Source: Bradyrhizobium amphicarpaeae (GTDB lineage Bacteria > Pseudomonadota > Alphaproteobacteria > Rhizobiales > Xanthobacteraceae). From it: DNA of 64,000 nucleotides. Shown in pieces: positions 43,058-51,485 of this stretch; position 1 is the stretch's first letter; each line of letters opens with the position of its first letter. The DNA is taken from contig NZ_CP029426.2 of assembly GCF_002266435.3 (NCBI RefSeq), positions 5,672,001 to 5,736,000 on the forward strand, in the 5' to 3' direction. A program made the translations under genes and the position numbers. The notes under the pieces are model-generated. The model made no database searches, had not been told where the DNA came from, and worked only from the letters and a program-made list of their open reading frames with translations.

Positions 43058-43080
43058 ATTGACCGAACGGTTCGGTCAAT
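43058..43080. promoter_or_regulatory. 23-bp palindrome, TetR operator for emrAB
   Basis: ATTGACCGAAC and GTTCGGTCAAT pair exactly around one central base. It lies in the 197-bp gap between divergent emrA and tetR genes. TetR-family dimers bind such palindromes. A near-certain operator for the adjacent regulator. Confidence 0.88.
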
Positions 43081-43178
43081 ATACATAATATTCCCGGCTG
43101 GACCCTACTGACGAGAATCCTTTATTCGGGTTTCATGGCCGCAGACCCGATTCAAAAACCTGCCGAGACCCTGAACCA

Positions 43179-43814
43179 ATGGTTGTAGCCGGCCGCGATC
43201 ATCTGCACGTCATCCAGGAGGAGGACGGCTCCAAACGTCGCCAGATCCTGGACGGTGCCCGTAAGGTGTTCATGGATCTGGGGTTTGACGGCGCCAGCAT
43301 GGGCGAGATCGCGCGCGCGGCGCAGGTCTCCAAGGGCACGCTCTACGTCTACTTCGCCGACAAATGCGCGCTGTTCGAAGCCATCCTCGAGCAGGAGGCG
43401 CTCCAGCACGGCCAGGTCGTGTTCAGTTTCGATCCCGCGCGCGATGCCGAGACCACGTTGAAGGAATTCGGCCTCGCCTATCTTCATTTGGTCTGCCGGC
43501 CCGGTGGCGGATCGGCGATCCGCACCGTGATGGCGATCGCCGAACGCATGCCGGATGTCGGCCGCCGCTACTATGCGCGCGTGCTCGACAAAAGCATCAA
43601 CCGCCTCTCCGCCTTCCTCCAGGCTCGTGTCGCTTCCGGCAATCTCGAGATCGGCGATTGCGACCTCGCCGCCTCGCAGTTCATGGAGCTGTGCAAGGCC
43701 TCCCTCTTCCTGCCCTTCGTATTCCAGGCCGCGCCCGCGCCGTCGGAGGAGCGCATGACCGAGGTGGTCGACAGCGCAACGCGGATGTTCCTGGCGGCGT
43801 ATCGGGCGAAGTAG
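43179..43814 (+). CDS. TetR/AcrR-family transcriptional repressor
   Basis: Represses the divergent efflux operon, presumably released by a drug-like ligand. The 211 residues have the N-terminal helix-turn-helix (about 20-65: RRQILDGARKVFMDLGFDGA, then MGEIARAAQVSKGTLYVYF) and an all-helical ligand domain with the TetR_C pattern. ATG 43179 is the start. It is next to the palindrome at 43058-43080 and shares the gap with emrA, so it is autoregulated by inference. Confidence 0.94.
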   Translation: MVVAGRDHLHVIQEEDGSKRRQILDGARKVFMDLGFDGASMGEIARAAQVSKGTLYVYFADKCALFEAILEQEALQHGQVVFSFDPARDAETTLKEFGLAYLHLVCRPGGGSAIRTVMAIAERMPDVGRRYYARVLDKSINRLSAFLQARVASGNLEIGDCDLAASQFMELCKASLFLPFVFQAAPAPSEERMTEVVDSATRMFLAAYRAK

Positions 43815-43858
43815 CCGCGCGTTGCGCGGACCGGTCAGGCGGCACTATATTTGCGGCC

Positions 43859-44194
43859 ATGTCCCGTGACCTTCGCCCGCCCGTCGATATCCTCCACTAC
43901 GAGATCGTCCAGGAGCAAGCCTCAGCGCTCGGGCGGATGGGGCGCACACTCGAACAGGCACTGACACGCTTGCGCGAATTCGACGCCGCTCATGCGCAAT
44001 CGGATTTGGCGCCATTGCAGCAGCAGGCCAGGCGCAAGCTGGTGCTCGAAGCTGGTCAGGCACTCTGGATGTTCGTGGTGCAGCGTGAAGCATCCGGCTT
44101 GCGCGACAGCCGCCACATCATGCGCACCTACAACGTGCCGGGCGAGGTGCAGCTCTGCATGGGCCTGGTTCCGACCAACGCGTCCTCGAAGTGA
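43859..44194 (+). CDS. Conserved hypothetical protein, 111 residues
   Basis: I could not place this family with confidence; it resembles a small uncharacterised rhizobial protein. It starts at 43859 with MSRDLRPPVDILHYEIVQEQ, is largely helical with an amphipathic coiled-coil-like middle (ALGRMGRTLEQALTRLREF) and ends VQLCMGLVPTNASSK. It lies 44 bp downstream of tetR on the same strand but reads in a different frame from the longer overlapping open frame. Cytosolic, function unknown. No membrane segment. Confidence 0.7.
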   Translation: MSRDLRPPVDILHYEIVQEQASALGRMGRTLEQALTRLREFDAAHAQSDLAPLQQQARRKLVLEAGQALWMFVVQREASGLRDSRHIMRTYNVPGEVQLCMGLVPTNASSK

Positions 44195-44207
44195 CGACGA
44201 GAACGCT

Positions 44208-44936
44208 TTAGTCGGTCACCTGCTTCCTCAACGCCGCGAGATCGTTGACGACCATCTTCGTCGGACCGGTCGTGATGATCCCGTCATCCTGAAGGCGGTT
44301 GAGGATCAGGCTGATCGACTGCCGCGTCGCGCCGATCATGCGGGCGAGATTGGCCTGCGTGATGCGGCCGAGCGAGATTGGGCCGCTCTCGTCCTGCGCG
44401 GCATTCTCGCAAAGCTTGACCAGCAGCAGCACCAGCCGTTCCGCCGCCTTCTGCCCCGCCAGTGTCTGCGCCAGCATCGAATAGGTCTCGCCCTTGAAAC
44501 CGAGACATTCGATCAGCGCGACAGCGAACGAGGGGGACTGCCCGATCAAACGGCGTAGCGAGTCCTGGTCGAGGTGAAGGGCCTCGACCCGGCCGAGCGC
44601 GCGCGCCGACCAGCTATGCCGGTGGTCGCCGAGAATATAGGGGGCACCCACAAAGTCGCCGGCCTCCCACGTCGCCAGCATCAATTCGCGACCTTGCGTG
44701 CCGGCATGCGTACTTTCGACGATGCCGCTAAGAATGACGTGGATGCCGTTCGCCGGCTCGCCTTCCCGCAACAAATATTCGCGGTTCTGGTAGGTCACCA
44801 ACCTGCCGGTCCGCATCACCAGGTCCAGGTCAGGCTTGCCCAGGGCCTTCAGCACGTAGCGACCGGTGCCGCGTGGGGCCTCCTCGCAGGACTGACCGGG
44901 ATCGGTGACCTCATGGGCATGACCGCGCCCCACCAT
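44208..44936 (-). CDS. Crp/Fnr-family transcriptional regulator
   Basis: cAMP-receptor-type regulator. The 242 residues have a cyclic-nucleotide-binding fold (LLREGEPANGIHVILSG, LMLATWEAGDFVGAPYILGD) and a C-terminal winged helix (LGRITQANLARMIGATRQSI then LILNRLQDDGII). The FNR cysteine cluster is missing, so it is not an oxygen sensor of that sort. A GGGGAG ribosome binding site precedes it. It ends the uptake operon 69 bp after the amidase gene and may control it. Ligand unknown. Confidence 0.9.
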   Translation of the reverse strand: MVGRGHAHEVTDPGQSCEEAPRGTGRYVLKALGKPDLDLVMRTGRLVTYQNREYLLREGEPANGIHVILSGIVESTHAGTQGRELMLATWEAGDFVGAPYILGDHRHSWSARALGRVEALHLDQDSLRRLIGQSPSFAVALIECLGFKGETYSMLAQTLAGQKAAERLVLLLVKLCENAAQDESGPISLGRITQANLARMIGATRQSISLILNRLQDDGIITTGPTKMVVNDLAALRKQVTD

Positions 44937-45005
44937 CTGTCTCCCCTCGAGTGACGCCTCGAAGGCTAGGAGGTCTCGGAGCGGATTGCAACGCGGCGTG
45001 AACGC

Positions 45006-46361
45006 TCAATGCCCGACCGCCGAATCGGTGAATGCACGGGCGAGGTCAGCCAGCAGACGCTCGCGCCCGGCCGGAGCCAGGAACGTTACACCGTAGGGCA
45101 CCCCTGCCCCGGTCATCGCGTTCGGAACCGCAATCGCAGCGAGGCCGAGCGGGTTGGCGTAATTCGTGTAGTAGCCGTTGTTGAAGTTGGCCGTCAGCGG
45201 ATCGCGCGCCACATCTTGGATGCGCAGCACCGTTCCGACGGTTGGCACGACCAAAGCGTCATGGGCGTCCCAGAAAGCGCGAAGGCCGCGCTGGACCTCC
45301 TTGACTGCATAGGACGCGCGATAAGCATCAGCTGCAGAGAACTTCCGGCTGCCGAGGACGATATCGCGCACGATCTTGACCCCCGCATCGGGATGAGCAT
45401 CGAGAAACGCACCGATCGAAACGTCGCGCTCCGCAAGGAACGGACCGAAGAACATGAGATCGTTGATCGAGGTGAACGGCGAAAAATCGACGGCTACGAC
45501 CGGCAGATCGAGCCGGCGCAGCCGATGCAATGCGTCGCCGAACAGTCTCTCCGTCTCCGGGTTGCCGAAGAATTTGAGCTGATCGAGGCGCGGCGTGGCG
45601 ATCCTCAGCGGCCGCGCGGGCGACGCCTGCTCTGTCCATCCGGCGCACTCCAACGGCGAAAAGCTATCGGCGGGATCGCGGCGCGCCAGCACGCGATACA
45701 CGTCGTACCCGTCGGATGGATCGCGCGTGTAAAGCGAGATGGTGTCGAAGCTCCGGCACGCATAGACCATGCCGCGCTGGCTGAAAGCTCCCGGCGCTGG
45801 CTTGAAGCCGGTCACGCCGCAATAGGATGCGGGCACCCTGCCCGACCCGCCGGTGTCAGTTCCGAACGCGAAGGACGATGTGCCCGTTGCGACCGACACC
45901 GCCGCGCCCGAGCTGGAGCCGCCAGGAATGTAGTCCGGATTGTGCGGATTGCGTGCGATGCCATAAGGCGAGCGGACACCAACGAGCCCGGTCGCGAACT
46001 GGTCCATGTTGGTCTTGCCGACATAGATTGCGCCGGCCGAAACGGCGTCAGCCACCACCGGACTGGTCTCGTTCGCCACATAGGCGAATTCGGGACAGGC
46101 CGACGTCGTCTGCTCCCCTGCGACGTCGATGCAATCCTTCACCGAGAAGACGAGCCCATAGAGCGGCAACTTATCGATCTCACCGATGCGCGCGTCGAGC
46201 GCACGCGCAGCGGCCATGACGTTCCCGGGACTTGCCGTCGATATCCAGACACCGCTCTGGTCGGCGCCATTCAGACGCGACAGCACATGCGCGGCGACGT
46301 CGGACGGCCGGAAGCTGCCGCTGCGATAGGCGGCGCGGAGTTTGCGGGGCGAGATATCCAT
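45006..46361 (-). CDS. Amidase-signature enzyme, allophanate hydrolase-like (AtzF)
   Basis: Ser-cisSer-Lys amidohydrolase. The 451 residues show the catalytic lysine in FSVKDCIDVAGEQTT, the Gly/Ser loop YIPGGSSSGAAVSVATG and FGTDTGGSGRVPASYCG, all amidase-signature landmarks. The ATG at 46361 is used; a GTG at 46370 is equally possible. It resembles the N-terminal allophanate hydrolase domain, but lacks the C-terminal DUF domain of long AtzF enzymes (about 600 residues). In an operon with an ABC uptake system and an M20 hydrolase, it likely deamidates an imported or released substrate. Confidence 0.82.
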   Translation of the reverse strand: MDISPRKLRAAYRSGSFRPSDVAAHVLSRLNGADQSGVWISTASPGNVMAAARALDARIGEIDKLPLYGLVFSVKDCIDVAGEQTTSACPEFAYVANETSPVVADAVSAGAIYVGKTNMDQFATGLVGVRSPYGIARNPHNPDYIPGGSSSGAAVSVATGTSSFAFGTDTGGSGRVPASYCGVTGFKPAPGAFSQRGMVYACRSFDTISLYTRDPSDGYDVYRVLARRDPADSFSPLECAGWTEQASPARPLRIATPRLDQLKFFGNPETERLFGDALHRLRRLDLPVVAVDFSPFTSINDLMFFGPFLAERDVSIGAFLDAHPDAGVKIVRDIVLGSRKFSAADAYRASYAVKEVQRGLRAFWDAHDALVVPTVGTVLRIQDVARDPLTANFNNGYYTNYANPLGLAAIAVPNAMTGAGVPYGVTFLAPAGRERLLADLARAFTDSAVGH

Positions 46362-46422
46362 GTCGGTCACGTGCTTGCAAGGACAGGAGGTGCCGGCGAG
46401 AACGAGGCCGCCGGCACCGGTT

Positions 46423-47430
46423 TTAGCGGCCGATCACCTTCTCGATATAGGCCGGCTGGATGAAAGCCTCGAAGTCGGCACGCGGCAACAGCTTCGGCAG
46501 ACGCTCCTGCTTCACCAGGAAATCGGCAGTCGAGACCAGCGTGTCGACGAACTTGCCCTTCTTCGCGGACGTGCCGAGATACTCGTCCGTGAGCTGCTTG
46601 CTGCAGGGGACCATCCCGGTGCCCTTCATCATGCGCGTCGCGTCCTCGAGCGGAAGGGAAAGCTCCTCCGCGATGATCTCGGCGGTCTTGTCCGGGTTCT
46701 TGAGCCAGAAATCGATACCTTCGCATTCGGCCTTGACGAACTTCTCGACGTAGGACGGATATTTCTGCGCGAACGCGTTCATGACGACGCCGATGTCCCA
46801 GGTCGGGTAGCCGCGCTTCGCCATCTCGCCCGAGGTAACGAGGATCTTGCCGCCATTCTTCACGGCCTTGTCGAGATTTGGCTCCCAGAACCAGGCGGCG
46901 TCGATGTCGCCGCGAAGCCAGGCCGCCGCAATGTCCGACGGCGCGAGGTCGATAATCTTCATCGATGCGGGATCGACACCTTCGTCCTTCAAAGCCTGGA
47001 GCAGCAGATAGTGTGTCGTCGAACCGAAGGGCGCGGCGACGGTCTTGCCCTTGAGGTCCTTGAGCGAGGTGATGTTCTTGTCGGCACGAACCACCATTGA
47101 TTCGACATAGTCGAGCATGTTGATGACGAGGATGCCCTTGATCGGCAGGGCCCGGGTCGCGCCGATCGCGGTCGGTGGGTTGCCGAGGCCGCCGAAGTCG
47201 ACGTCATTGCCGGCGATCGCGCGCAGCATGTCGCCGCCACCACCAACCTTCACGTATTTGATGTCGACGCCCGGCATCTCCTTGGCGAGCAGGCCGAGAT
47301 GCTTGGTAACGAGCTGGGCATTCACCAGATTCAGATAGCCGACGGTCACTTTCGCCGGCTTGTCTTCGGCGCGCAGAGTGGACGTGAACGCGAGCGTGGC
47401 AAGTGCGAGCGTGGCAACAAATCTCTTCAT
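46423..47430 (-). CDS. ABC transporter substrate-binding protein, TauA/SsuA type
   Basis: Periplasmic ligand-binding protein for a small anion or amide. The 335 residues start with a Sec signal (FVATLALATLAFTSTLRAE) and have the two-lobed NMT1/SsuA pattern: VTVGYLNLVNAQLVTKHLGL, GNPPTAIGATRALPIKGIL, VAAPFGSTTHYLLLQALK and DIAAAWLRGDIDAAWFWEP. A GAGGGGG ribosome binding site precedes the start. It follows the permease by 31 bp. The true ligand is unknown; taurine, nitrate, pyrimidine precursor or amide are all possible. Confidence 0.9.
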   Translation of the reverse strand: MKRFVATLALATLAFTSTLRAEDKPAKVTVGYLNLVNAQLVTKHLGLLAKEMPGVDIKYVKVGGGGDMLRAIAGNDVDFGGLGNPPTAIGATRALPIKGILVINMLDYVESMVVRADKNITSLKDLKGKTVAAPFGSTTHYLLLQALKDEGVDPASMKIIDLAPSDIAAAWLRGDIDAAWFWEPNLDKAVKNGGKILVTSGEMAKRGYPTWDIGVVMNAFAQKYPSYVEKFVKAECEGIDFWLKNPDKTAEIIAEELSLPLEDATRMMKGTGMVPCSKQLTDEYLGTSAKKGKFVDTLVSTADFLVKQERLPKLLPRADFEAFIQPAYIEKVIGR

Positions 47431-47461
47431 CGTATCGATCCCCCTCGATCAGGATTGGATT

Positions 47462-48301
47462 TCAGGCCCATGGCATCAACAGTTTCGCGATCCCGCGCAT
47501 GATGAGATCGAGCACGACGCCGGTTAGGCCAAGCACGATCAGGCCCATGATCACGACGTCGGACAGCAGGAACTTTGCAGCATCCCAGATCATCCAGCCG
47601 ATGCCAGCTGATGCCGCGACGATCTCGGCAGCGACCAGAACGGTGTAGGTGAAACCGAGCGAGATGCGCATGCCGGCCAGGATCAAAGGCCCTGCGGCTG
47701 GCAGATAGACGTGGAACAGCAGATGGCGCCGGGTCGCGCCGAGTGACTGTGCGGCACGCACGTAGACGGGATCGACGCTCGTCACGGCCTGGATCGTCGA
47801 GATGACGATACCGGGCAAACCGGCAAGGAACAGCAGCGACAGCTTCGAGCTCTCGCCGATGCCGAGCCACATCACGAGCAATGTATAGAGTCCGAGCGGC
47901 GGCAGCGGCCGGTAGAATTCGATCAGCGGATTGAGCAGCGCGCGGGCGTTGCGCGACACGCCCATGAGGACGCCGAGCGGAATGCCGACGAGGCAGGCCA
48001 GCGCGAAAGCCGTCAGGATGCGATACAGACTGGCGCCGAGATGCTGGAGCAGCGTCGCGCCCTGGTAACCCTTCGTCATCGTCTTGATGAACGCTGCCCA
48101 GACCGCTTGCGGCTTCGGCAGGAACAACTCGTTGGCCCAGCCCGTCTCCGTGACGATGGCCCAGCAGGCCAGCAGCATGGCAATCGTGAGCATCGAGAGC
48201 AGGACCGATCGCGAGACCTTCGGGACCCTCAGCCGCAGATTGCCGCGCCGCGTGCGATCTGCCGAGATCGGAATGGCCATGTGGCTTGCCTCGACGCTCA
48301 T
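47462..48301 (-). CDS. ABC transporter permease, SsuC/TauC type
   Basis: Inner-membrane channel subunit. The 279 residues have six TM helices and the EAA loop region (SLGATRRHLLFHVYLPAAGP), typical for BPD_transp_1 importers of sulfonates or nitrate. The start at 48301 overlaps the M20 hydrolase stop as ATGA; an alternative ATG at 48280 has a GAGG ribosome binding site 8 bases upstream. No ATP-binding gene is present in this operon, so an ATPase must be supplied elsewhere. Confidence 0.9.
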   Translation of the reverse strand: MSVEASHMAIPISADRTRRGNLRLRVPKVSRSVLLSMLTIAMLLACWAIVTETGWANELFLPKPQAVWAAFIKTMTKGYQGATLLQHLGASLYRILTAFALACLVGIPLGVLMGVSRNARALLNPLIEFYRPLPPLGLYTLLVMWLGIGESSKLSLLFLAGLPGIVISTIQAVTSVDPVYVRAAQSLGATRRHLLFHVYLPAAGPLILAGMRISLGFTYTVLVAAEIVAASAGIGWMIWDAAKFLLSDVVIMGLIVLGLTGVVLDLIMRGIAKLLMPWA

Positions 48302-49596
48302 GCACGCACGCCCAGGATCTGCATGACGGTCAGCGCATAGATCCGCGTCGCCATCACCGACTTGGTGATCGAGATGTTCTCGTTGTCGACGGCCCAGCCG
48401 TCCTCGCCGGGCCCGAACGTCACTGCGTTGATGCCGGCCTCACGAAAGCGGATCGTGTCGTTGAACGCGTTCTTGCGGTTGACGCCGGGTTCGCGGCCCA
48501 TCAGGCGCCGATAGACCGCGCGCAGGGAGCGGCAAGGCTCTTCCTCGACCGGCACCGGTTCGGTCGCGTTGACGAACAGCGAGCCGGGCACCTGGCGCAC
48601 CCCGACCTTGACGTCGTTGACGCCCGCGAATGTCTGCTGCCCGAGACGCTCGATGTCGGAGATCACGCTTCCGAGCGTCATGCCCGGCACGATGCCGACC
48701 ACCGCGAGCGTGATCGTGCAGGCATCGGGTGAGAACTGCATCTCGCCGGGCAGGCCGCCGCGGATACGGACCACCGAGCAGCAGGGCGGCGTGTGTCCCA
48801 TGAACTTGCTGGGCACGTGCGTGAAAGCCATCTCCTTCAGCTTCGGCAGCAGCTTCGCGGCCTCCATGATGGCGTTGACGCTGATGTCGGGGCGCCAGAT
48901 ATGCGACTTGATGCCTTCGACCGTGACCTCGACCAGGCAGTGGCCGGAATTCGCCACCGAGAGGTTCATGCCCCAATCCTTGCTGACGTCGCCCCACGCA
49001 GTCGGCTCGGCGGTGATCTCGTAGTCGGCAGTGAGGCCGACCTTGTTCAGCATGTAGATCGAGCCCTCGGTGCCGTTGCGCTCCTCATCGACGGTGTAGC
49101 AGCACATCAAGGTGCCATCGAATATCACGCCCTCTTCGATCAGCGCCTGCACCGCGAGCAGCGAGGCCGCAAGATTGCCGCGGGTGTCGGAGGTACCGCG
49201 CGCGTAGAGCAGATCGCCGTGGCGCGTGGCCTTGAACGGATCGAAATCGGTCATGTGCCATTTCTCGGGCTCGGCCACCGGATAAGTGTCGAGGTGATCG
49301 TTGAGGATCAGCGACGGCGCACCCTCCCGTCCTTTCAGCACGCCGAGAACATTCGGCCGGTGCGGTTGCGCGCTATGCTTGGTGACCACCATGCCGAGGG
49401 CTTCGAGCTTGCCCGCGACCAGCATGGAGATGGCCTCCTCCTCGGCAGGCGGCAGATCCGGATCGAGCGGATTGCCGGAGCGCGGCTGTCCCGTGCGGAT
49501 CAGCTCCGATGCCAGCTCAAGCCAGCGCTCCTCCGTGATGCGCGACAGCACGCGCTGCTCGAGATCCGAATAATGCGGGGTGACAGACATCTGCAT
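48298..49596 (-). CDS. M20-family (ArgE/DapE) metallopeptidase or amidohydrolase
   Basis: Dinuclear zinc amidohydrolase. The 432 residues have the first metal histidine in LILNDHLDTYPV, an aspartate in YARGTSDTRGN, a catalytic Glu pair in TVDEERNGTEG, a dimerisation domain in the middle, and a final metal-binding segment (GPGEDGWAVDNENISITKS). Substrate could be an N-acyl amino acid, N-acetylornithine or an amide. It is the first gene of the five-gene uptake operon, with the permease overlapping its stop. Confidence 0.9.
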   Translation of the reverse strand: MQMSVTPHYSDLEQRVLSRITEERWLELASELIRTGQPRSGNPLDPDLPPAEEEAISMLVAGKLEALGMVVTKHSAQPHRPNVLGVLKGREGAPSLILNDHLDTYPVAEPEKWHMTDFDPFKATRHGDLLYARGTSDTRGNLAASLLAVQALIEEGVIFDGTLMCCYTVDEERNGTEGSIYMLNKVGLTADYEITAEPTAWGDVSKDWGMNLSVANSGHCLVEVTVEGIKSHIWRPDISVNAIMEAAKLLPKLKEMAFTHVPSKFMGHTPPCCSVVRIRGGLPGEMQFSPDACTITLAVVGIVPGMTLGSVISDIERLGQQTFAGVNDVKVGVRQVPGSLFVNATEPVPVEEEPCRSLRAVYRRLMGREPGVNRKNAFNDTIRFREAGINAVTFGPGEDGWAVDNENISITKSVMATRIYALTVMQILGVRA

Positions 49597-49693
49597 GACG
49601 GGTTCCGATGGCTCACAGCGCCGGCAGCGCCGCTTCGTTGCAGCACCTCAATGCAGCGAATGTGCCAACCACGGGAAAAGCCCGTCGGCGCGC

Positions 49694-49711
49694 GAATAGC
49701 GATAACTATTC
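49694..49711. promoter_or_regulatory. GAATAG-N6-CTATTC inverted repeat before the M20 operon
   Basis: Arms GAATAG (49694-49699) and CTATTC (49706-49711) pair exactly with a 6-bp spacer, about 100 bp upstream of the M20 gene start. It could bind the operon's Crp/Fnr protein or a LysR-type regulator; the half-site does not match the FNR TTGAT consensus. Confidence 0.45.
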
Positions 49712-49735
49712 AATGGCTTGACTGAAAATCACGAC

Positions 49736-49753
49736 CGCGCAAATTTTTGCGCG
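49736..49753. promoter_or_regulatory. CGCGCAAA-TT-TTTGCGCG palindrome
   Basis: An 8-bp perfect inverted repeat around two Ts, about 140 bp upstream of the M20 gene start and 90 bp from the stop of the extensin-C gene. It may be an operator. It could also be a weak hairpin. Confidence 0.4.
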
Positions 49754-49839
49754 CCAACTACGCTTTGCCGAACACACAGCGCTGCTTGAACAGACCGGTC
49801 TCAGCGGGTGGGCGGCCGGTCCAGACCCGGCGAAGGCAC

Positions 49840-51024
49840 CTAGTCGTCGGCGTAGTCGTCTTCCTCGCGCTTGCGCGTCGCGCTCTTGCGCACACCGAGC
49901 GAACCGGTGACTGAGGTTTCGTGCGCATTGGCATAGGGGCGGCGCGACTGCGCACGCGAGGCGACCTCTTCGCCCGAGACGGCGGCGGGCTGGCAGATCA
50001 GGCGGCGGCTGGCGCGGCGCATCAGATCGACGTGGATGTGATCGTAGTGATAGACGTTCGACCCCGGCGCGAGCACCGTGGTGAAATGCGCGCAGGCGCC
50101 GGACTGCACGTCGCGCAAGAATCCCTGCTCCTCCGGCATGCCCCGCCAGCCGTCCTTCACGGTGACGCGGCGGCCGTCGGCGAGCACGAAGGCGGCGATG
50201 TCGAGCGCGTTGCCGAAGGCGTGCTCGGAGATGTGAGAATGCGGATTGCCGTTCATGCCGCGGCAGGAATAGGCGGAGATCTGCTTGATCTCGGCGACGC
50301 GGACGCCGAACCAGCGCATCGCAGACGGCTGCACCGTGTCGGCGAGCCAGCGGTCGAGTTCGGACACGATCGGACAGGCGAGCGTCGCGGTCGGCTTGAT
50401 CGCGACCGGACCGACGGCCGTGACGGGATTGCCCTGCGCGGGACCAAGGCGCGGCGGCGGCTGGGCGGGTGCCTGCGAGTACGGTGCCGGTCGCGCCGGA
50501 TAGCTCGGCGAATTCATGTAGCGCGCCGCGCCCGCGGCATCGGTGCCGTCGGGCGGCAGGTCGATCTCATCCTCCTGCGCCGCCACGCCGGGCGCATTCA
50601 GCGACACCGGCCCGGACGATGCACCATAGCCGGCTGGCTGGCGCACCGCGGCTTCAGGATAATTCGAGCGTTGCGGATAGGACGACGCCGGATAATTCGA
50701 CCGCGGCTGTGTTACCGGCCAGCGCGGCTGGCCGCCGATGCTGCCGGGCGGGCGCAGCTCTTCGTCGGCAAAGCCGTAGCTGCTCGAGGCCTCGCCGATG
50801 GCGGCGACCTTGAGCGGAAACTCGGCGCCGCACATGCCGGGCCCGGAGATCGGGTCGATCCGGACGAGGTCCGGCCCCTCTTTCACCGCGCCCGATTTCA
50901 GGCAAGCGGCTTCAGCCTCGGCCCGCCACGGTTCGCGTTCGGCCTGGAAGAAGCCGCGTCCGCAACCCGCTAGCGAAACAAGGACGATGGAGCCGACGAG
51001 ATACAAACGAACTCCGCGCGTCAT
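49840..51024 (-). CDS. Extensin-C domain lipoprotein
   Basis: Envelope protein of the extensin-like C-terminal (DUF) family. The 394 residues have a lipobox (LVSLAGCGR) at about residue 21, a long Pro/Ser/Tyr-rich linker (about 90-200) and a C-terminal domain with SEHAFGNALDIAAFVLADGR and NVYHYDHIHVDLM. Those two histidine-containing motifs resemble the zinc sites of M15 D-Ala-D-Ala peptidases (SxHxxGxAxD and HxHxD), so a peptidoglycan peptidase activity is plausible. Stands alone; downstream region carries an operator-like palindrome. Confidence 0.87.
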   Translation of the reverse strand: MTRGVRLYLVGSIVLVSLAGCGRGFFQAEREPWRAEAEAACLKSGAVKEGPDLVRIDPISGPGMCGAEFPLKVAAIGEASSSYGFADEELRPPGSIGGQPRWPVTQPRSNYPASSYPQRSNYPEAAVRQPAGYGASSGPVSLNAPGVAAQEDEIDLPPDGTDAAGAARYMNSPSYPARPAPYSQAPAQPPPRLGPAQGNPVTAVGPVAIKPTATLACPIVSELDRWLADTVQPSAMRWFGVRVAEIKQISAYSCRGMNGNPHSHISEHAFGNALDIAAFVLADGRRVTVKDGWRGMPEEQGFLRDVQSGACAHFTTVLAPGSNVYHYDHIHVDLMRRASRRLICQPAAVSGEEVASRAQSRRPYANAHETSVTGSLGVRKSATRKREEDDYADD

Positions 51025-51082
51025 GCACGCACGTTGGGTGAATTTACTTAAAGACTCTTCAACACGTTGATTTCAGGGTTCT

Positions 51083-51173
51083 TTAACCATAAGGCCCCGC
51101 GCGTGCCGGGGCGCCGGCAGGACCGAGCGACAGCAGGGCTGACTTTTTCGCAAGGCCACTCTCTGTTAACCAT
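51083..51173 (+). promoter_or_regulatory. Two TTAACCAT half-sites (possible CtrA sites)
   Basis: TTAACCAT at 51083-51090 and again at 51166-51173, the second 42 bp upstream of the 27-residue peptide gene. TTAACCAT is the CtrA half-site seen in alphaproteobacteria. Both sites face the extensin-C and small-peptide genes, so either could be the target. Confidence 0.45.
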
Positions 51174-51215
51174 GAGGCCAGCGCGCAAAGCGGCGCGCAT
51201 GGAGGAAGCGATCTC

Positions 51216-51299
51216 ATGACGTTCGCCGGGAGACTGAGCGTAGTCACCGCGTACCTCGCCATGGCCTTCGTCGGCGCCATCGTGATCGGCATGATCTAG
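51216..51299 (+). CDS. 27-residue single-TM membrane peptide
   Basis: Unnamed small protein. It starts at 51216 after a strong GGAGGAA ribosome binding site 8 bases upstream and encodes MTFAGRLSVVTAYLAMAFVG then AIVIGMI, a short amphipathic start followed by one hydrophobic helix of about 18 residues. This is the pattern of small membrane-regulator peptides. The TTAACCAT half-sites just upstream suggest cell-cycle control. I did not see another gene in this 455-bp gap. Confidence 0.7.
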   Translation: MTFAGRLSVVTAYLAMAFVGAIVIGMI

Positions 51300-51330
51300 C
51301 GGCTCATCAAGGGCCGTTCTTCTTCCTTCC

Positions 51331-51373
51331 CCCCTTGTGGGAGAAGGTGGCGCGAAGCGCCGGATGAGGCGTC
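51331..51373. repeat. CTTGTGGGAGAAGGTGGC-type repeat, short copy
   Basis: CCCCCTTGTGGGAGAAGGTG followed by a GGCGC-GAAGCGCC hairpin and GGATGAGG. The same sequence opens the longer copy at 55051-55194. Confidence 0.75.
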
Positions 51374-51391
51374 TGCTTCAAGCGAGTGCCG

Positions 51392-51485
51392 CAGGGTGAG
51401 CAAAGGCGGACTTGCGCCGTGCCCACCATCTGGCAGTTCAATTCGAGATGAATCGTGGGCACGCTTCGCTTTGCCCACCCTACGA
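51392..51485. repeat. Palindromic GTGGGCA/TGCCCAC repeat reaching into a gene end
   Basis: CAGGGTGAGCAAAGGCGGAC with CTTGCGCCGTGCCCACCA forms one hairpin, and CGTGGGCACGCTTCGC with TTTGCCCACCCTACG the other. It ends at the stop codon of the DUF2147-like gene (51480), whose final TAG lies in the repeat's terminal CCTACG. Confidence 0.8.

Noticed and set aside
43364..44194. 276-codon frame as one protein
   Set aside because: Its first part is the shadow of the TetR gene; only the last 111 codons from 43859 are gene-like.
44208..44936. FNR-type oxygen sensor
   Set aside because: The N-terminal cysteine cluster needed for an iron-sulfur site is missing.
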